From contig JBGORM010000001.1 of the NCBI GenBank assembly GCA_041538185.1, positions 620,001-684,000 on the forward strand: DNA of 64,000 nt, in the 5' to 3' direction. Below, one piece after another: positions 8,476-19,272 of this stretch (positions within the stretch are counted from its first letter, which is position 1; every line of letters starts with the position of its first letter). Under the pieces are notes generated by a model. It saw only the letters and a program-made list of their open reading frames with translations, was not told where the DNA came from and did not search any database. Position numbers and translations under genes: made by a program. The DNA is from Melioribacteraceae bacterium 4301-Me (GTDB taxonomy: Bacteria > Bacteroidota > Ignavibacteria > Ignavibacteriales > Melioribacteraceae).

Positions 8476-11375
8476 GCGGAGTATTCCTTTTCAGTTTCAT
8501 AAACACTAACAGGTAAACAACTACAAACTAAATTCCTATCGCCATAAGCATTATTTACCCGTCCAACTGCAGGCCAGAATTTATTTTGTTTTGTGTAAGC
8601 AGAAGGAAATGCAGCTTTCTCTCTGCTATATGGATGTTTCCAATCTTCCGATACAATTTCTAATGCGGTATGAGGTGCATTCTTAAGTACATTATTTACT
8701 TTATCAGCAACGCCGTTTTCAATCTCCTCAATTTCATTTCTAATAGAAATTAGTGCATCGCAAAATTTATTTAATTCAGTTAAAGATTCACTTTCTGTCG
8801 GTTCAACCATTAAAGTACCTGGCACTGGGAAAGAAACAGTAGGTGCATGGTAACCATAGTCCATTAATCTTTTAGCAATATCTTCCACATCAACACCGGT
8901 AGTTTGTTTAAATTTTCTCACATCAAAAATTAATTCATGAGCTACAAAACCATTCTTACCTGTGTAAAGAACATTATAGTAGTTTTCCAATTTAGCTTTC
9001 AGGTAGTTAGCATTTAAAATTGCAATTTTACTTGCTAAGGTTAAACCATCAGCACCCATCATTTTAATATACGCATAAGAAATAATTAGAATACTTGCAC
9101 TTCCCCAAGGAGCAGAAGAGACAGCATGAATCGATTTATCGCTGCCAATTTTTACAATTGAATGACCTGGCAAGAATTGAGATAAATATTCAGCAGCAGC
9201 AATTGGGCCGGCCCCAGGTCCGCCGCCACCATGAGGAATTGCAAAGGTTTTGTGAAGATTTAAATGACAAACATCGGCACCGATAGTTTTGGGGTTGGTT
9301 AATCCTACTTGCGCGTTTAAATTTGCACCATCCATATAAACCAGGCCACCATATCTATGTACAATCTCACATATTTCAACAATATTTTCCTCAAAGACGC
9401 CATGAGTAGATGGATAAGTAACCATTAATGCCGAAAGGCTATCTTTATATTGTTCTGCTTTTTGCAGCAAATCAGAAAGGTCAATATTACCATCCTCATC
9501 GCATTTAACCACAACAACCTTGTTACCAGCCATTACCGCACTTGCTGGATTAGTACCATGCGCAGAAGATGGAATTAACACTACATTCCTATTAACGTCG
9601 CCTCTGCTACGATGATAAGCACGAATAACCATTAAACCTGTGAATTCACCTTGAGCACCAGAGTTAGGCTGAAGCGAAACTGCTGAAAATCCTGTAATTT
9701 TTGTTAATTGGTCCTTTAATTTACTAAATAAAATTTGATATCCTTCAGTTTGATCCAATGGAGCAAAAGGGTGAATATCTGAAAACTCCGGCCAAGAAAT
9801 AGCTATTAATTCAGCTGCAGCATTTAATTTCATTGTGCAAGAACCTAATGGAGTCATGGACGTAGTAAGTGAAAGATCTTTTTGTTCTAAGGACTTAATG
9901 TACCGCATCATTTCTGTTTCGGAATAAAAAGAATTAAAAACTGGATGGGTTAAATATTTTGATGTTCTTTTCAGTTCTTCAGGAATATTAACTCTCACAG
10001 AACTGGCAATCTCATCGATATCTTTTTCCGAAATAGTAATTTTACTTACGGACTTAAATATTTCTATTAATTCTAATACATCTTCGTATGTTTTGGTCTC
10101 ATCTAAAGATAGGGTTATGGTAGTCTCATCAACGTAATTTAAATTAATTTCTTTCGACAGTGAGATCTCTTTGATTTTTTGTAAATCTTCATTATGCAAT
10201 TTTATTTTAAGTGTATCAAAATAAATTTTATTGACTTGATTAAGTCCCAGCAATTGTAATGTTTTATCTAACATTACAGTTAATTTGTGTATTCTTTCAG
10301 CAATTGCTTTTATTCCTTTAGGTCCATGATAAACAGCATACATACCTGCCATTATTGCAAGCAGCACTTGAGCTGTGCAAATATTGCTTGTAGCATGTTC
10401 TCTTTTAATATGCTGCTCGCGAGTTTGTAAAGCCATTCTTAATGCGTGCCTACCATGTGAATCAATTGAGACACCTATTATTCTGCCGGGAATTTGTCTT
10501 TTAAATTCTTCTTTTGTTGCAAAATAAGCTGCATGAGGACCGCCGTATCCCATCGGGACACCAAATCTTTGCGTTGAACCTACAACTACATCAGCTCCAA
10601 ATTCACCAGGAGGAATAAGCAAAGCTAAGCTTAAGATATCAGCTGCAACAGCTTTGAAAATATTAAGTTGGTCAGCCTGCTTGAATAAATCTCTATAATC
10701 ATAAATTTGACCATCTTTAGCCGGGTACTGAACTAAGATTCCGAACATCTCGTCTGTTAACTGAATGTTCTTATGGTTCCCTATTTGAATTTTAATTCCT
10801 AAGGGTTCAGCGCGTGTAAGAAGGACATCTATTGTTTGGGGAAATACATCTTCGGATACAAAAAATACATTAGAATTTTTCTTATTAGATTTTCTTGAAG
10901 AGTAGAGCATCGACATTGCTTCAGCGGCAGCTGTTCCCTCATCTAAAAGTGATGCGTTAGCTATTTGCATTGCAGTTAAATCAATAATCATAGTTTGAAA
11001 GTTCAACAATGCTTCAAGTCGACCTTGCGAAATTTCCGGCTGGTATGGTGTGTATTGTGTGTACCATCCAGGATTTTCTAAAATGTTTCTTTTAATTACT
11101 GAAGGTGTAATTGTTGGATAGTAGCCCATTCCAATATAGGTCTTGTAAACTTTGTTTTTTTTAGCAATTTCCTTTAAGTGAGATATTAGTTCGAACTCAG
11201 TCAAAGGCGGTTCTAACTCTAAAGGACTTTTTAATCTAATTGAGTTAGGGATAGTTTGGTCAATTAGCTCATCTAATGAGCTAACTTTAATTGTTTTTAA
11301 CATCTCTTTAATATCTTGATTACTTGGACCAATATGACGGTCTAAAAACCTGTCGTAAAATTCAAAGTTATTCAT
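8472..11375 (-). CDS. gcvP: Glycine dehydrogenase (decarboxylating), P protein
   Basis: This is the PLP-dependent P protein of the glycine cleavage system, which decarboxylates glycine and passes the aminomethyl group to lipoyl-H protein. At 967 residues it is the single-chain (fused GcvPA+GcvPB) form. The N-terminus has the typical DRHIGP motif. The PLP lysine is K709 in [16 protein letters not shown], and [13 protein letters not shown] and PTESE are conserved. No gcvT or gcvH is nearby, so the rest of the system must be elsewhere. No glycine riboswitch is visible in the 86 bp upstream. Confidence 0.97.
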   Translation of the reverse strand: MNNFEFYDRFLDRHIGPSNQDIKEMLKTIKVSSLDELIDQTIPNSIRLKSPLELEPPLTEFELISHLKEIAKKNKVYKTYIGMGYYPTITPSVIKRNILENPGWYTQYTPYQPEISQGRLEALLNFQTMIIDLTAMQIANASLLDEGTAAAEAMSMLYSSRKSNKKNSNVFFVSEDVFPQTIDVLLTRAEPLGIKIQIGNHKNIQLTDEMFGILVQYPAKDGQIYDYRDLFKQADQLNIFKAVAADILSLALLIPPGEFGADVVVGSTQRFGVPMGYGGPHAAYFATKEEFKRQIPGRIIGVSIDSHGRHALRMALQTREQHIKREHATSNICTAQVLLAIMAGMYAVYHGPKGIKAIAERIHKLTVMLDKTLQLLGLNQVNKIYFDTLKIKLHNEDLQKIKEISLSKEINLNYVDETTITLSLDETKTYEDVLELIEIFKSVSKITISEKDIDEIASSVRVNIPEELKRTSKYLTHPVFNSFYSETEMMRYIKSLEQKDLSLTTSMTPLGSCTMKLNAAAELIAISWPEFSDIHPFAPLDQTEGYQILFSKLKDQLTKITGFSAVSLQPNSGAQGEFTGLMVIRAYHRSRGDVNRNVVLIPSSAHGTNPASAVMAGNKVVVVKCDEDGNIDLSDLLQKAEQYKDSLSALMVTYPSTHGVFEENIVEICEIVHRYGGLVYMDGANLNAQVGLTNPKTIGADVCHLNLHKTFAIPHGGGGPGAGPIAAAEYLSQFLPGHSIVKIGSDKSIHAVSSAPWGSASILIISYAYIKMMGADGLTLASKIAILNANYLKAKLENYYNVLYTGKNGFVAHELIFDVRKFKQTTGVDVEDIAKRLMDYGYHAPTVSFPVPGTLMVEPTESESLTELNKFCDALISIRNEIEEIENGVADKVNNVLKNAPHTALEIVSEDWKHPYSREKAAFPSAYTKQNKFWPAVGRVNNAYGDRNLVCSCLPVSVYETEKEYSA

Positions 11376-11461
11376 GTTGTTTCTCTATAAGATTATGAGT
11401 AAAAATTTTTTTCTTAGGGAAATATAAAGAAAAGGATTGAATTGAAGATTTGAAATAAAAG

Positions 11462-12232
11462 TTAATTATGGCTTTTTAATTTAATTAATGCATTTTTTGA
11501 TGCTTCTTGCTCAGCATTTTTTTTATTATTTCCTTTACCAACACCAAATATCTCTCCTGCAATAGAAACCTCCACAGTAAATTCTTTGTTATGTTCTGGT
11601 CCTATTTCATTTACTACTTTGTACTTTGGCTGTTCTAACTTTTTAGCATGGGTATATTCTAACAGTTGTCCTTTATAATTAGTATCGACAAAAAAATCTG
11701 GATAGTCATTCACTTCACTTAATATCCACTTTGAAATAAATTTTTCAGCATCAGAAATACTTTTTTCTAAATATATAGCTCCTATCAATGCTTCCAGAGC
11801 ATCTGCTAAAATTGTTTTTAAACCCTCACTAGAATTGCCAATATATTTATTGTTAAACAGGACGATATCTTTTAACCCCATTTTACTGGCAGAAGCATAT
11901 AGTTTTTCTTTATTCACTAAGAAAGCTCTTTTTTTCGTTAAATAACCTTCATTTTCGTAAGGGAATCTTTTAAATAAGAATTTAGCAGAAATAAGATTTA
12001 AGACGGCATCGCCCAAAAACTCTAATCTTTCATTTGATTTTTCAAGATTTGGATATACTTCAAGGTAAGAACGATGTGTAAGTGCTTTTAAAAAAAGCGA
12101 TTTATTTTTAATTCTGAATCCCAGAACTTTCTGAAGTAAAGATAATTTTCTTTTTTCTTCAGCAGATAATAAAAGTTTACTACGATAATGCGGTATATTT
12201 AGGGAAATTATTCTTTTAAGCCAGCTTATCAC
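11462..12232 (-). CDS. rnc: Ribonuclease III
   Basis: This double-strand-specific endonuclease works in rRNA and mRNA processing. The 256-residue chain has the catalytic signature NERLEFLGDAVL (67-78), with the second acidic cluster D144/E147 in ADALEALIGA. A C-terminal dsRNA-binding domain (about 183-254) ends in NKKNAEQEASKNALIKL. An N-terminal extension of about 25 residues precedes the nuclease domain. It follows fabF by 13 bp as the last gene of the lipid-synthesis cluster, an order found in many bacteria. Confidence 0.96.
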   Translation of the reverse strand: MISWLKRIISLNIPHYRSKLLLSAEEKRKLSLLQKVLGFRIKNKSLFLKALTHRSYLEVYPNLEKSNERLEFLGDAVLNLISAKFLFKRFPYENEGYLTKKRAFLVNKEKLYASASKMGLKDIVLFNNKYIGNSSEGLKTILADALEALIGAIYLEKSISDAEKFISKWILSEVNDYPDFFVDTNYKGQLLEYTHAKKLEQPKYKVVNEIGPEHNKEFTVEVSIAGEIFGVGKGNNKKNAEQEASKNALIKLKSHN

Positions 12233-12245
12233 AACTTATAACTAA

Positions 12246-13490
12246 TTACTCCACAAATTTTTTAAATAACAAAGTAGCATTATGCCCTCCAAAACCAAAA
12301 GTGTTGCTAATTGCGTAGTTAATTTCTCTTTCCACTGCAACTTTTGGTGTATAATTTAAATCGCACTCGGGGTCAGGAACATCTAAATTTATTGTAGGAG
12401 GTATAAGATTATTTTTAATTGTTAAAATAGTAGCGATAGCTTCAACAGCACCAGCAGCTCCGAGTAAATGCCCTGTCATAGATTTAGTTGAGCTAATTGA
12501 TAATTTATAAGCGTGGTCACCAAAAACTGTTTTAATAGCTTGGGTTTCATGTAAATCGTTAAGTTCAGTAGAAGTTCCATGTGCGTTAATATAGTCAATT
12601 TCATCGGGTTTAACGTTGCCATCTCTTAAAGCTTCTCGCATAGACCTAACAGCACCTTCCCCGCCAGGTGGTGGAGCAGTAATATGAAATGCATCACCGG
12701 TTAAGCCTACACCAATAATCTCAGCATAAATTTTTGCATTTCTATTTTTGGCATGTTCCAATTCTTCGAGAATAAGAGTGCCTGCTGCCTCTCCCATAAC
12801 AAAGCCATTTCTATCTTTATCAAATGGACGCGACGCTTCTAAATATCGGTCGTTCCATGTAGAAAGAGCCCGTGCAGCGTTGAATCCGCCTATTGACATT
12901 GGAGTAATTGCAGCTTCAGAGCCACCACAAAAAATTATATCTGCCGAACCCCGTTGAATTAAAATAAAAGCATCGGCTATAGCATGAGATGAGGTTGCAC
13001 AAGCTGAAGTTGTAGCGTAATTAGGTCCCTTTAACCCATATTTTATTGAAATTTGTCCAGCAGCAATATCTGAAATCATCATTGGTACAAAGAAAGGACT
13101 AATTCTTTTTGCTCCACCTTCTATAAAAGCGATATGTTGCTTTTCGAAAGTATCCATTCCCCCTATTCCAGAGCCAAAAATGACTCCTGCTCTTTCCAAA
13201 TTAATTTTTGATAAGTCAATTTGTGAATCTTCTAATGCCATTGCTGCGGTTGCCAACGCATACTGAGTATAAGGATCCATACGTCGAACTTCTTTTTTAT
13301 CTATATAAGTTAGCGGGTCAAAATTTTTAATTTCGCAGGCAAATTTAGTGTTGAAATTTGTAGTATCGAATCTTGTAATTAAGCCGGCACCATTTCTGCC
13401 CGTTTTAAGTCCCTCCCAAAATTCCTCTAAGTTATTTCCAATGGGGGTTAAGGCGCCCAGACCAGTTATAACAACTCGTCTTTTGCTCAT
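12246..13490 (-). CDS. fabF: 3-oxoacyl-ACP synthase II
   Basis: This enzyme condenses malonyl-ACP with acyl-ACP in fatty-acid elongation. The start is the ATG at 13490 (MSKRRVVITGLGALTP), preceded by AAAGGA; a longer reading frame upstream lacks support. The Cys-His-His triad is complete: C164 in TTSACATSSH, H304 in NAHGTSTELND and H341 in KSMTGHLLGAAGAVE. The C-terminal glycine-rich NTFGFGGHNATLLF is conserved. The 414-residue length is normal. It follows acpP by about 110 bp in the fab cluster. Confidence 0.97.
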   Translation of the reverse strand: MSKRRVVITGLGALTPIGNNLEEFWEGLKTGRNGAGLITRFDTTNFNTKFACEIKNFDPLTYIDKKEVRRMDPYTQYALATAAMALEDSQIDLSKINLERAGVIFGSGIGGMDTFEKQHIAFIEGGAKRISPFFVPMMISDIAAGQISIKYGLKGPNYATTSACATSSHAIADAFILIQRGSADIIFCGGSEAAITPMSIGGFNAARALSTWNDRYLEASRPFDKDRNGFVMGEAAGTLILEELEHAKNRNAKIYAEIIGVGLTGDAFHITAPPPGGEGAVRSMREALRDGNVKPDEIDYINAHGTSTELNDLHETQAIKTVFGDHAYKLSISSTKSMTGHLLGAAGAVEAIATILTIKNNLIPPTINLDVPDPECDLNYTPKVAVEREINYAISNTFGFGGHNATLLFKKFVE

Positions 13491-13599
13491 TATTAATCCT
13501 TTAAAATTGTTTAAAAACAATGAGAATTCAGCACTTTGTGGTAAAGCTGACATAAACAACTATATAATTACAAAATTAAGTTTATGTCAGCTAATAGTT

Positions 13600-13836
13600 T
13601 TATTGAGCTACTTTCTCTTTCAAATAATTTATTGCATCACCGACAGTAGAAATTTTTTCTGCATCTTCATCTGGGATTGAGATATTGAATGCAGTTTCAA
13701 ATCCCATTACTAATTCTACGATGTCGAGAGAATCAGCTCCTAAATCATTTGTAAAAGAAGCTTGAGGGGTAATTTGCGACTCCTCAACACCAAGCTTATC
13801 CATAATTATTTCTTTAACTTTAGCTTCAATATCCAT
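13600..13836 (-). CDS. acpP: Acyl carrier protein
   Basis: This is the 78-residue acidic carrier of fatty-acid intermediates. The phosphopantetheine attachment serine is S36 in [13 protein letters not shown], and the surrounding helix II is canonical. It lies between fabG (48 bp upstream) and fabF, as in most fab operons. A GGAG-type ribosome site (AAGGAGAATAAA before the ATG) suits its expected high expression. Confidence 0.97.
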   Translation of the reverse strand: MDIEAKVKEIIMDKLGVEESQITPQASFTNDLGADSLDIVELVMGFETAFNISIPDEDAEKISTVGDAINYLKEKVAQ

Positions 13837-13884
13837 TTTATTCTCCTTAATTGATTTATAGATTTATTTAGAAAATTAAATGAA

Positions 13885-14640
13885 TTACATTGTCATTCCA
13901 CCATCAACGGCAATAACTTGGCCTGTAATATAAGACGTTTTTTCATCTGCCAAAAATAATACTAATTTAGCAACATCTTCAGGCCTACCCAGCCTTTTTA
14001 TGGGGATTGCAGTTAATAACGTTTCTCTTTGTTTGTCATTTAACTTGGAAGTCATGTCAGTTTCAATGTAGCCCGGTGCAATAGCATTAACAGTAATTCC
14101 GCGAGATGCAACCTCTCTGGCTGTAGCTTTTGTGAACCCCACAATTCCAGCTTTGGATGCTGCATAGTTTGCTTGACCAGCGTTACCGATTAGCCCAACT
14201 ACAGATGATATGTTAATTATTCTACCGTATCTTTGTTGAATCATGTATTTTAGCGAGGCTTTAGTGTAGTTAAACACACTTTTCAAATTAATTTTAATTA
14301 CCTGATCAAAATCTTCCTCAGACATTCTTAAAAGCAAATTGTCGCGTGTTATTCCTGCATTATTTACTAAAACATCAATTCCACCAAATTCTGATGCTAT
14401 TTTATCGACAATTATTTGTGCATCTTTGTATGAAGATACATCACTTTTAAACGAAATGACTTTTACCTCGCTGTTGCTTAATTCTTTTTTAATTTCCTCA
14501 GCACATTCATCACAACTGTTATAAATAAAAGCAATGTGTGAAAAATTAGAAGTATTTTCAGCAGCAAATTCTTTTACTATTGCTCTGCCTATCCCTCTGC
14601 TGCCGCCTGTTACTATTACTTTTTGTTTTTTTTCAATCAC
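13885..14640 (-). CDS. fabG: 3-oxoacyl-ACP reductase
   Basis: This NADPH-dependent short-chain dehydrogenase reduces 3-oxoacyl-ACP. The 251-residue protein has the cofactor motif GGSRGIG (12-18), NNAG (93-96), catalytic S146, Y159 and K163 (YAASK), and the C-terminal ITGQVIAVDGGMTM typical of FabG. It is separated from the upstream genes by about 180 bp and an inserted DUF3109 gene, so it may have its own promoter driving fabG-acpP-fabF-rnc. Confidence 0.96.
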   Translation of the reverse strand: MIEKKQKVIVTGGSRGIGRAIVKEFAAENTSNFSHIAFIYNSCDECAEEIKKELSNSEVKVISFKSDVSSYKDAQIIVDKIASEFGGIDVLVNNAGITRDNLLLRMSEEDFDQVIKINLKSVFNYTKASLKYMIQQRYGRIINISSVVGLIGNAGQANYAASKAGIVGFTKATAREVASRGITVNAIAPGYIETDMTSKLNDKQRETLLTAIPIKRLGRPEDVAKLVLFLADEKTSYITGQVIAVDGGMTM

Positions 14641-14818
14641 TAATTTGATTCTCTAATTGAATTCTGAATTAGTCAAGAATAATTTTGTTAATTATATAGT
14701 TAAAAATATACAACTCATGGTATTATTTTTCCACTTGTTTATTTTATTAAGAACTAACAACGAAAACTAAAAACAGAGTATTAATTGTTTAGTCAAAATA
14801 TTTAAAATTTATAAAAGA

Positions 14819-15448
14819 TTACTGATTTACTTTAAAATTAGTTTTTTCTCCTTCTTGCAGTAATTTCAATCTTGTCATATACTCATTTTTATATTCAACA
14901 AGCTCCTCATAGTCTTTTTCGCCAAAGAAATATATTAATTCATCCTTGCAACATTCAAAAACTGTAGACAATTGATTTTCTGCTCTGCTGCAATAATGCA
15001 TTCTGGCAATATGTTCGTCGTCAACAGTTAATACACCATCACAAATTACAAGTGGGAATAAAATACAATACAAAGGTTTATATTTCCATTTAAACTCACC
15101 ATCTTTCATTGCGATTTTTTGAAGAGTGCAAAAACCTTCTTTATCTAAAAATACACATTTGCCATTGTGAACTTGAGTGCCTACTGCAACACCGGATTCA
15201 AAATCTGCATCTTCTTCTGGTTGCTCAAACCACAGATTAACGTCTTTTGTCTGAGAATCATCCATTTCTTTAATAATTCTATCCTTATGTTGAATTATTT
15301 TCTCGTATTCTTTTTTGTCTGTGTAGACACCATAATAGCAGCACTCACCAGAGCAAATACAAACATTGCATGCTCTTACAAATTTAAAGGTAAAAATAAT
15401 TGGATCTATCCAAATTCCTTTAATTTTTTTTTCGTATTTATCTTTCAT
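14819..15448 (-). CDS. Cysteine-rich DUF3109-family protein
   Basis: This 209-residue protein has many cysteines in paired motifs: CNVCICSGECC (about 28-38), GKCVFLDKEGFCTL, KPLYCILFPL and MHYCSR. It matches the DUF3109 / YkgJ-like group thought to hold a zinc or iron-sulfur centre; no reaction is established. The ATG touches the fabD stop region, so it is co-transcribed with plsX-fabH-fabD. Its place inside the fatty-acid cluster is unusual and may be lineage-specific. Confidence 0.8.
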   Translation of the reverse strand: MKDKYEKKIKGIWIDPIIFTFKFVRACNVCICSGECCYYGVYTDKKEYEKIIQHKDRIIKEMDDSQTKDVNLWFEQPEEDADFESGVAVGTQVHNGKCVFLDKEGFCTLQKIAMKDGEFKWKYKPLYCILFPLVICDGVLTVDDEHIARMHYCSRAENQLSTVFECCKDELIYFFGEKDYEELVEYKNEYMTRLKLLQEGEKTNFKVNQ

Positions 15449-16362
15449 TATAAATACCTTTCAACGTCAGCGTATTTATCAATGCCGCTGATTTTTACAT
15501 CTGGATTAATTCGCTTAACTAAACCTTGTAAAACTTTTCCAGGTCCTATTTCTACAAACTCGTCTATTCCATCATTTATCATATTTTTTATTGTATCCTC
15601 CCAAAGCACTGGCGAAGTTAGCTGCTCGGCTAACAATTCTTTTATATTATCCTTAGAAGTAACAGGTGTGGCTGTTACATTAGAATAAACTGGGATTTTT
15701 GCATTATAAAAAGGTGTTTGTTCAAGTTTAGCTTTTAATTTTATTTTTGCTGGTTCCATTAGTGGGGAATGAAATGCCCCGCTAACTACTAATTCTCTAA
15801 CTAACTTAGCTCCAGCTTCCTTGCATAAATCCATAGCAAAGTGAACGCCATCAACTGAGCCAGAAATTACAACTTGTGAAGGCGAATTGAAATTAGCGCA
15901 TTGTACAATTCCTTTTACGGAAGCCTTGTTGCATATTTCTATTAAAATCTCATTAGAAAGTCCAACAACAGCTGCCATTGTACCTGGCTGTTCAATTCCA
16001 CATTGCTGCATAGCCTTACCTCGATAATAGACCAGCTTAACTGCTTCATAAAATTGAATTGCATCAGCTGCGACTAAAGCCGAGTATTCACCTAACGAAT
16101 GCCCAGCAACAGCATGGGGTTCAAGTGTTCGTATTAGACTTGCGAGTACAATGCTGTGAACAAAAATTGCTGGTTGAGTAATTTCTGTTTGTTTCAACTG
16201 CTCTTCTGGTCCATTAAACATAAAATGAGATAAAGAAACACCTATTGCTTCTTCTGCAGTTTTAATCATTTCTTGGGCTTCAACTGAGTTGTCATAAATA
16301 TCTTTAGCCATGCCAACGTATTGTGAGCCTTGTCCCGGAAACAAAAAAGCTCTTTTACCCAT
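15448..16362 (-). CDS. fabD: Malonyl-CoA:ACP transacylase
   Basis: This enzyme transfers the malonyl group from CoA to ACP. The 304-residue chain shows FPGQGSQ (8-14), nucleophile S89 in GHSLGEYSAL, catalytic H198 in SGAFHSPLM and the GPGKVLQGLV segment near the end. It overlaps fabH by one base (TAATG-type junction at 16362) and abuts the DUF3109 gene. This indicates an uninterrupted plsX-fabH-fabD-DUF3109 transcript. Confidence 0.97.
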   Translation of the reverse strand: MGKRAFLFPGQGSQYVGMAKDIYDNSVEAQEMIKTAEEAIGVSLSHFMFNGPEEQLKQTEITQPAIFVHSIVLASLIRTLEPHAVAGHSLGEYSALVAADAIQFYEAVKLVYYRGKAMQQCGIEQPGTMAAVVGLSNEILIEICNKASVKGIVQCANFNSPSQVVISGSVDGVHFAMDLCKEAGAKLVRELVVSGAFHSPLMEPAKIKLKAKLEQTPFYNAKIPVYSNVTATPVTSKDNIKELLAEQLTSPVLWEDTIKNMINDGIDEFVEIGPGKVLQGLVKRINPDVKISGIDKYADVERYL

Positions 16363-17369
16363 CAGTCAATGCTCCAAGTTAAGTAAATAGAACCCCAAGT
16401 ATAACCAGCACCGAAAGCTGCTAATATTAAATTATCACCTTTTTTAACTTTTCCATTGCGATAGTATTCAGTGAGACACAATGGAATTGTAGCAGCAGTT
16501 GTATTTCCATATTTATCAATATTTATCATAACTTTATCGCGTGAAATTCCCATTCTTTCTGCTGTTGCATCGATTATCCTTAAATTAGCTTGATGTGGCA
16601 CTAAATAAGCCACATCTTCAGGTTTTAATCCATTTTTCTTCATTATTTCGTAAGAAACATCTGCCATTCCTTTTACAGCGGCTTTGAAGACTGTTTTTCC
16701 TTCTTGATAAATGTAATGCCATCTTTTTTCAACTGTTTCTTTTGTAGCAGGATACAAACTACCTCCTGCTTTCATGTGAAGAACATCCTTTCCGCTTCCA
16801 TCGCAAAAAAGTAATGAATCTTTAATTCCGTATCTCAAATCGCTTGTAGGTTCAAGCAAAACGGCTGAAGCTGCATCACCAAAAAGAATACAGTTATTAC
16901 GGTCTGTATAATCAGTAATAGAGCTCATTTTATCTGAACCAACAACAATTACTTTTTTATAAGCACCACTCTGAATTAAAGCAGCACCAGTTTGAAGTGC
17001 AAATAAAAACCCAGAACAAGCAGCAGATAAATCGAAACCCCAAGCATTTTTTGCACCTATTTTTTCTTGAACTAAGCATGCAGTAGCTGGAAAAAACATA
17101 TCAGGTGTTACTGTAGCAACAATTATTACGTCAATTTCTTCCGGTTTAATATTGGTAGTACTCAACAAATCTTTAATTGCAAAAGCTGCCATGTCACTTG
17201 ATGCACCATTTTCAATTATTCTTCTCTCTTTTATTCCTGTACGACTTACTATCCATTCATCTGTTGTATCCACAATCGATTCAAAATATTTATTATCTAA
17301 TATTTTGTCTGGTACATACATTCCAACCGCAGTAATAGTAGCATTTATTTTCTTATTTTCCGCTTGCAT
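16362..17369 (-). CDS. fabH: 3-oxoacyl-ACP synthase III
   Basis: This enzyme starts fatty-acid synthesis by condensing acyl-CoA with malonyl-ACP. The 335-residue protein has the triad C118 (DLSAACSGFLFAL), H259 (VPHQANLRIID) and N289 (YGNTTAATIPL), plus the CoA-binding WIVSRTGIKERR. The start lies inside the end of plsX (17-bp overlap). Branched-chain primers are plausible given the nearby branched-chain acyl-CoA genes, but specificity cannot be read from the sequence. Confidence 0.96.
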   Translation of the reverse strand: MQAENKKINATITAVGMYVPDKILDNKYFESIVDTTDEWIVSRTGIKERRIIENGASSDMAAFAIKDLLSTTNIKPEEIDVIIVATVTPDMFFPATACLVQEKIGAKNAWGFDLSAACSGFLFALQTGAALIQSGAYKKVIVVGSDKMSSITDYTDRNNCILFGDAASAVLLEPTSDLRYGIKDSLLFCDGSGKDVLHMKAGGSLYPATKETVEKRWHYIYQEGKTVFKAAVKGMADVSYEIMKKNGLKPEDVAYLVPHQANLRIIDATAERMGISRDKVMINIDKYGNTTAATIPLCLTEYYRNGKVKKGDNLILAAFGAGYTWGSIYLTWSID

Positions 17370-18387
17370 AATTTTTTAATGCGTCCTCCATTTTCTGAAT
17401 AAGATTTTTTTCGTACATCTCTTTAGCTCTAAAAACCATATTTTTAATTGCTAAGGGTGAACTTGAGCCGTGACCAATAATGCTAATTCCGTTTACCCCC
17501 AAAAGAGGTACCCCGCCATAAGTTTGATAATCTATATCAGCAAGAGCTGACTTAAAAACATTTTTTACTACCAAAGCTTTTAATTTATTAACTAAATTGG
17601 CATTTGCATATTTTCGTATTTTAGTTTTTAAGAATCCAATAAAACTTTCACCAAATTTCAATAGTATATTACCTACAAAACCATCGCAAACAACAATATC
17701 AGTTTTACCTTTTAATATATCTCTGCCTTCAACATTTCCAACGAAATTTAAGTTAGATTTTTTAAGAAGTGAGTAAGCAGTCAAACTTACCTCATTTCCT
17801 TTCGATTCTTCTTCCCCCACATTTAGTAAACCCACCGAAGGATTTTTTACTCCGTAAATTTCCTTAGAAAAAATGGTGCCCATAACAGCATATTCAAACA
17901 AATGTGTTGCTTTACTATCAACACTTGCACCAGCATCGAAGACGAGGCAAACTTTGCCAGTCTCTGTTGGAAAAGATGCACCTATAGTTGGTCTGCCAAC
18001 TCCTGGAATTCTACCAATAATTAAAGTTGACACTGCAAGCATTGCCCCGGTATTACCTGCACTCACAAAAGCATCCGCTTTACCATCTCTGACGAGTTTA
18101 GCACCTACTACCAAAGATGAATTTGGTTTAGATTTAATAGCGTTTATTGGAGATTCATTCATTTCAACTACATCATCGGCATGTACAATCATATTTTCAC
18201 TTAAGACAATATTGAGCTGTTGCGCAGTTTGAAGTACCTTACTTTTATTACCGACTAACAACAATTCAAAATCAGCAGATTCTTTCAGGGCATCCAACGA
18301 GCCCAACAGTTCATTTTGAGGGGCAAAATCACCCCCCATTGCATCAACAGCAACCACACATTTTTTCTTATTAAAAGAATTTACCAT
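17353..18387 (-). CDS. plsX: Phosphate acyltransferase
   Basis: PlsX makes acyl-phosphate from acyl-ACP for the PlsX/PlsY route to lysophosphatidic acid. The 344-residue chain begins with VAVDAMGGDFAPQ and contains NTGAMLA, GRPTIG, NVGEEESKGNE and CDGFVGNILLK, all typical of the family. It sits directly after rpmF and before fabH, linking phospholipid and fatty-acid synthesis in one operon. Confidence 0.96.
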   Translation of the reverse strand: MVNSFNKKKCVVAVDAMGGDFAPQNELLGSLDALKESADFELLLVGNKSKVLQTAQQLNIVLSENMIVHADDVVEMNESPINAIKSKPNSSLVVGAKLVRDGKADAFVSAGNTGAMLAVSTLIIGRIPGVGRPTIGASFPTETGKVCLVFDAGASVDSKATHLFEYAVMGTIFSKEIYGVKNPSVGLLNVGEEESKGNEVSLTAYSLLKKSNLNFVGNVEGRDILKGKTDIVVCDGFVGNILLKFGESFIGFLKTKIRKYANANLVNKLKALVVKNVFKSALADIDYQTYGGVPLLGVNGISIIGHGSSSPLAIKNMVFRAKEMYEKNLIQKMEDALKNYASGK

Positions 18388-18398
18388 TTAAGACTTGT

Positions 18399-18578
18399 TT
18401 ATGATTCAGGTACAAACATTGATCTGCCAGCATAATAGCCGCAGTTTGGGCATGCTCTATGACTTAATTTAAGTTCACCACAGTTGGAACACCTACTAAG
18501 CGAAGGTACTTGAGCTTTGTAATGGGTTCTTCTTTTATCTCTTCTTGATTTAGACATTTTTCGTTTCGGATTTGGCAT
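18399..18578 (-). CDS. rpmF: 50S ribosomal protein L32
   Basis: This 59-codon gene begins [17 protein letters not shown] and continues with a zinc-ribbon [20 protein letters not shown], the four-cysteine form of L32. The ATG is at 18576-18578 behind AAAGGATATAAA, and the TAA lies 11 bp before the plsX start codon. The order yceD-rpmF-plsX is one of the most conserved in bacteria and confirms the call. Confidence 0.95.
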   Translation of the reverse strand: MPNPKRKMSKSRRDKRRTHYKAQVPSLSRCSNCGELKLSHRACPNCGYYAGRSMFVPES

Positions 18579-18624
18579 TTTATATCCTTTCTTTAGTTTT
18601 AATAAATTTTTATGTGTAAAAGAT

Positions 18625-19122
18625 TTATGTAGTTTTAAGCAAATTTTTTAATGGTAGCCAAACTTCATTTTCTATCTGTTGCTCACATTTACATTGCATC
18701 TCATTCAAGTTAGCACCACACTTACTACATAAACCCTTGCAATCTTCTTTGCATAGTATTTTCATTGGTACCGAAAGTTTTGTATACTCAACAACATCGT
18801 CGGTTAAATCAATTTTATCACTATCTGGCAAAAGAAACTTAATGTTTTCATCATCAGAAATTCTCTTCGATTTTGAAAACAAATATGAAAGAAAATAATG
18901 GCTGTGTAATTCTTTATTAAATTCACTATTACATCTATCACAAATGAGCTTAGCATAAGCTGTAACATTACAATCCAAAATAATCTGATGTGATGATTTA
19001 TCCATCCGGCATTGCAACACCACATTACCAAGAAAAGCAGAACCCAATTTTAATTTTTCTGCTGGTTCGACAAACTCAAGTTCATGAATACCATCAGAAA
19101 AATTGGTATATTTTATTATCAT
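18625..19122 (-). CDS. YceD/DUF177-family protein
   Basis: This 165-residue protein lies upstream of rpmF, where YceD homologues are found throughout bacteria. It contains the family cysteines CDRCNSEF in the middle and [19 protein letters not shown] near the C-terminus, so it probably binds a metal. YceD has been linked to 23S rRNA accumulation, but its biochemistry is unsettled. It is the first gene of the cluster, and the divergent gap to the PrsW gene (19123-19272) should hold the promoter. Confidence 0.88.
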   Translation of the reverse strand: MIIKYTNFSDGIHELEFVEPAEKLKLGSAFLGNVVLQCRMDKSSHQIILDCNVTAYAKLICDRCNSEFNKELHSHYFLSYLFSKSKRISDDENIKFLLPDSDKIDLTDDVVEYTKLSVPMKILCKEDCKGLCSKCGANLNEMQCKCEQQIENEVWLPLKNLLKTT

Positions 19123-19272
19123 CTATGCAATTAATTTAAAATTAATGGCAAAATATAAATATAGAGTGGTTTATAAGCAAGAAAGTTACATTCTGGTGCT
19201 TTATAATACAGTTGTTATAAAATAGCTGATAAGTAATAAGTAATTAAGTTCACCTAAAATATTTTTTCGATT

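Noticed and set aside
11376..11461. Glycine riboswitch upstream of gcvP
   Set aside because: The gap is only 86 bp of AT-rich sequence without the conserved glycine-aptamer core.
15167..15688. 173-aa frame antisense to the DUF3109 and fabD genes
   Set aside because: It lies fully opposite two well-supported genes and its residues match no family; it is a shadow frame.
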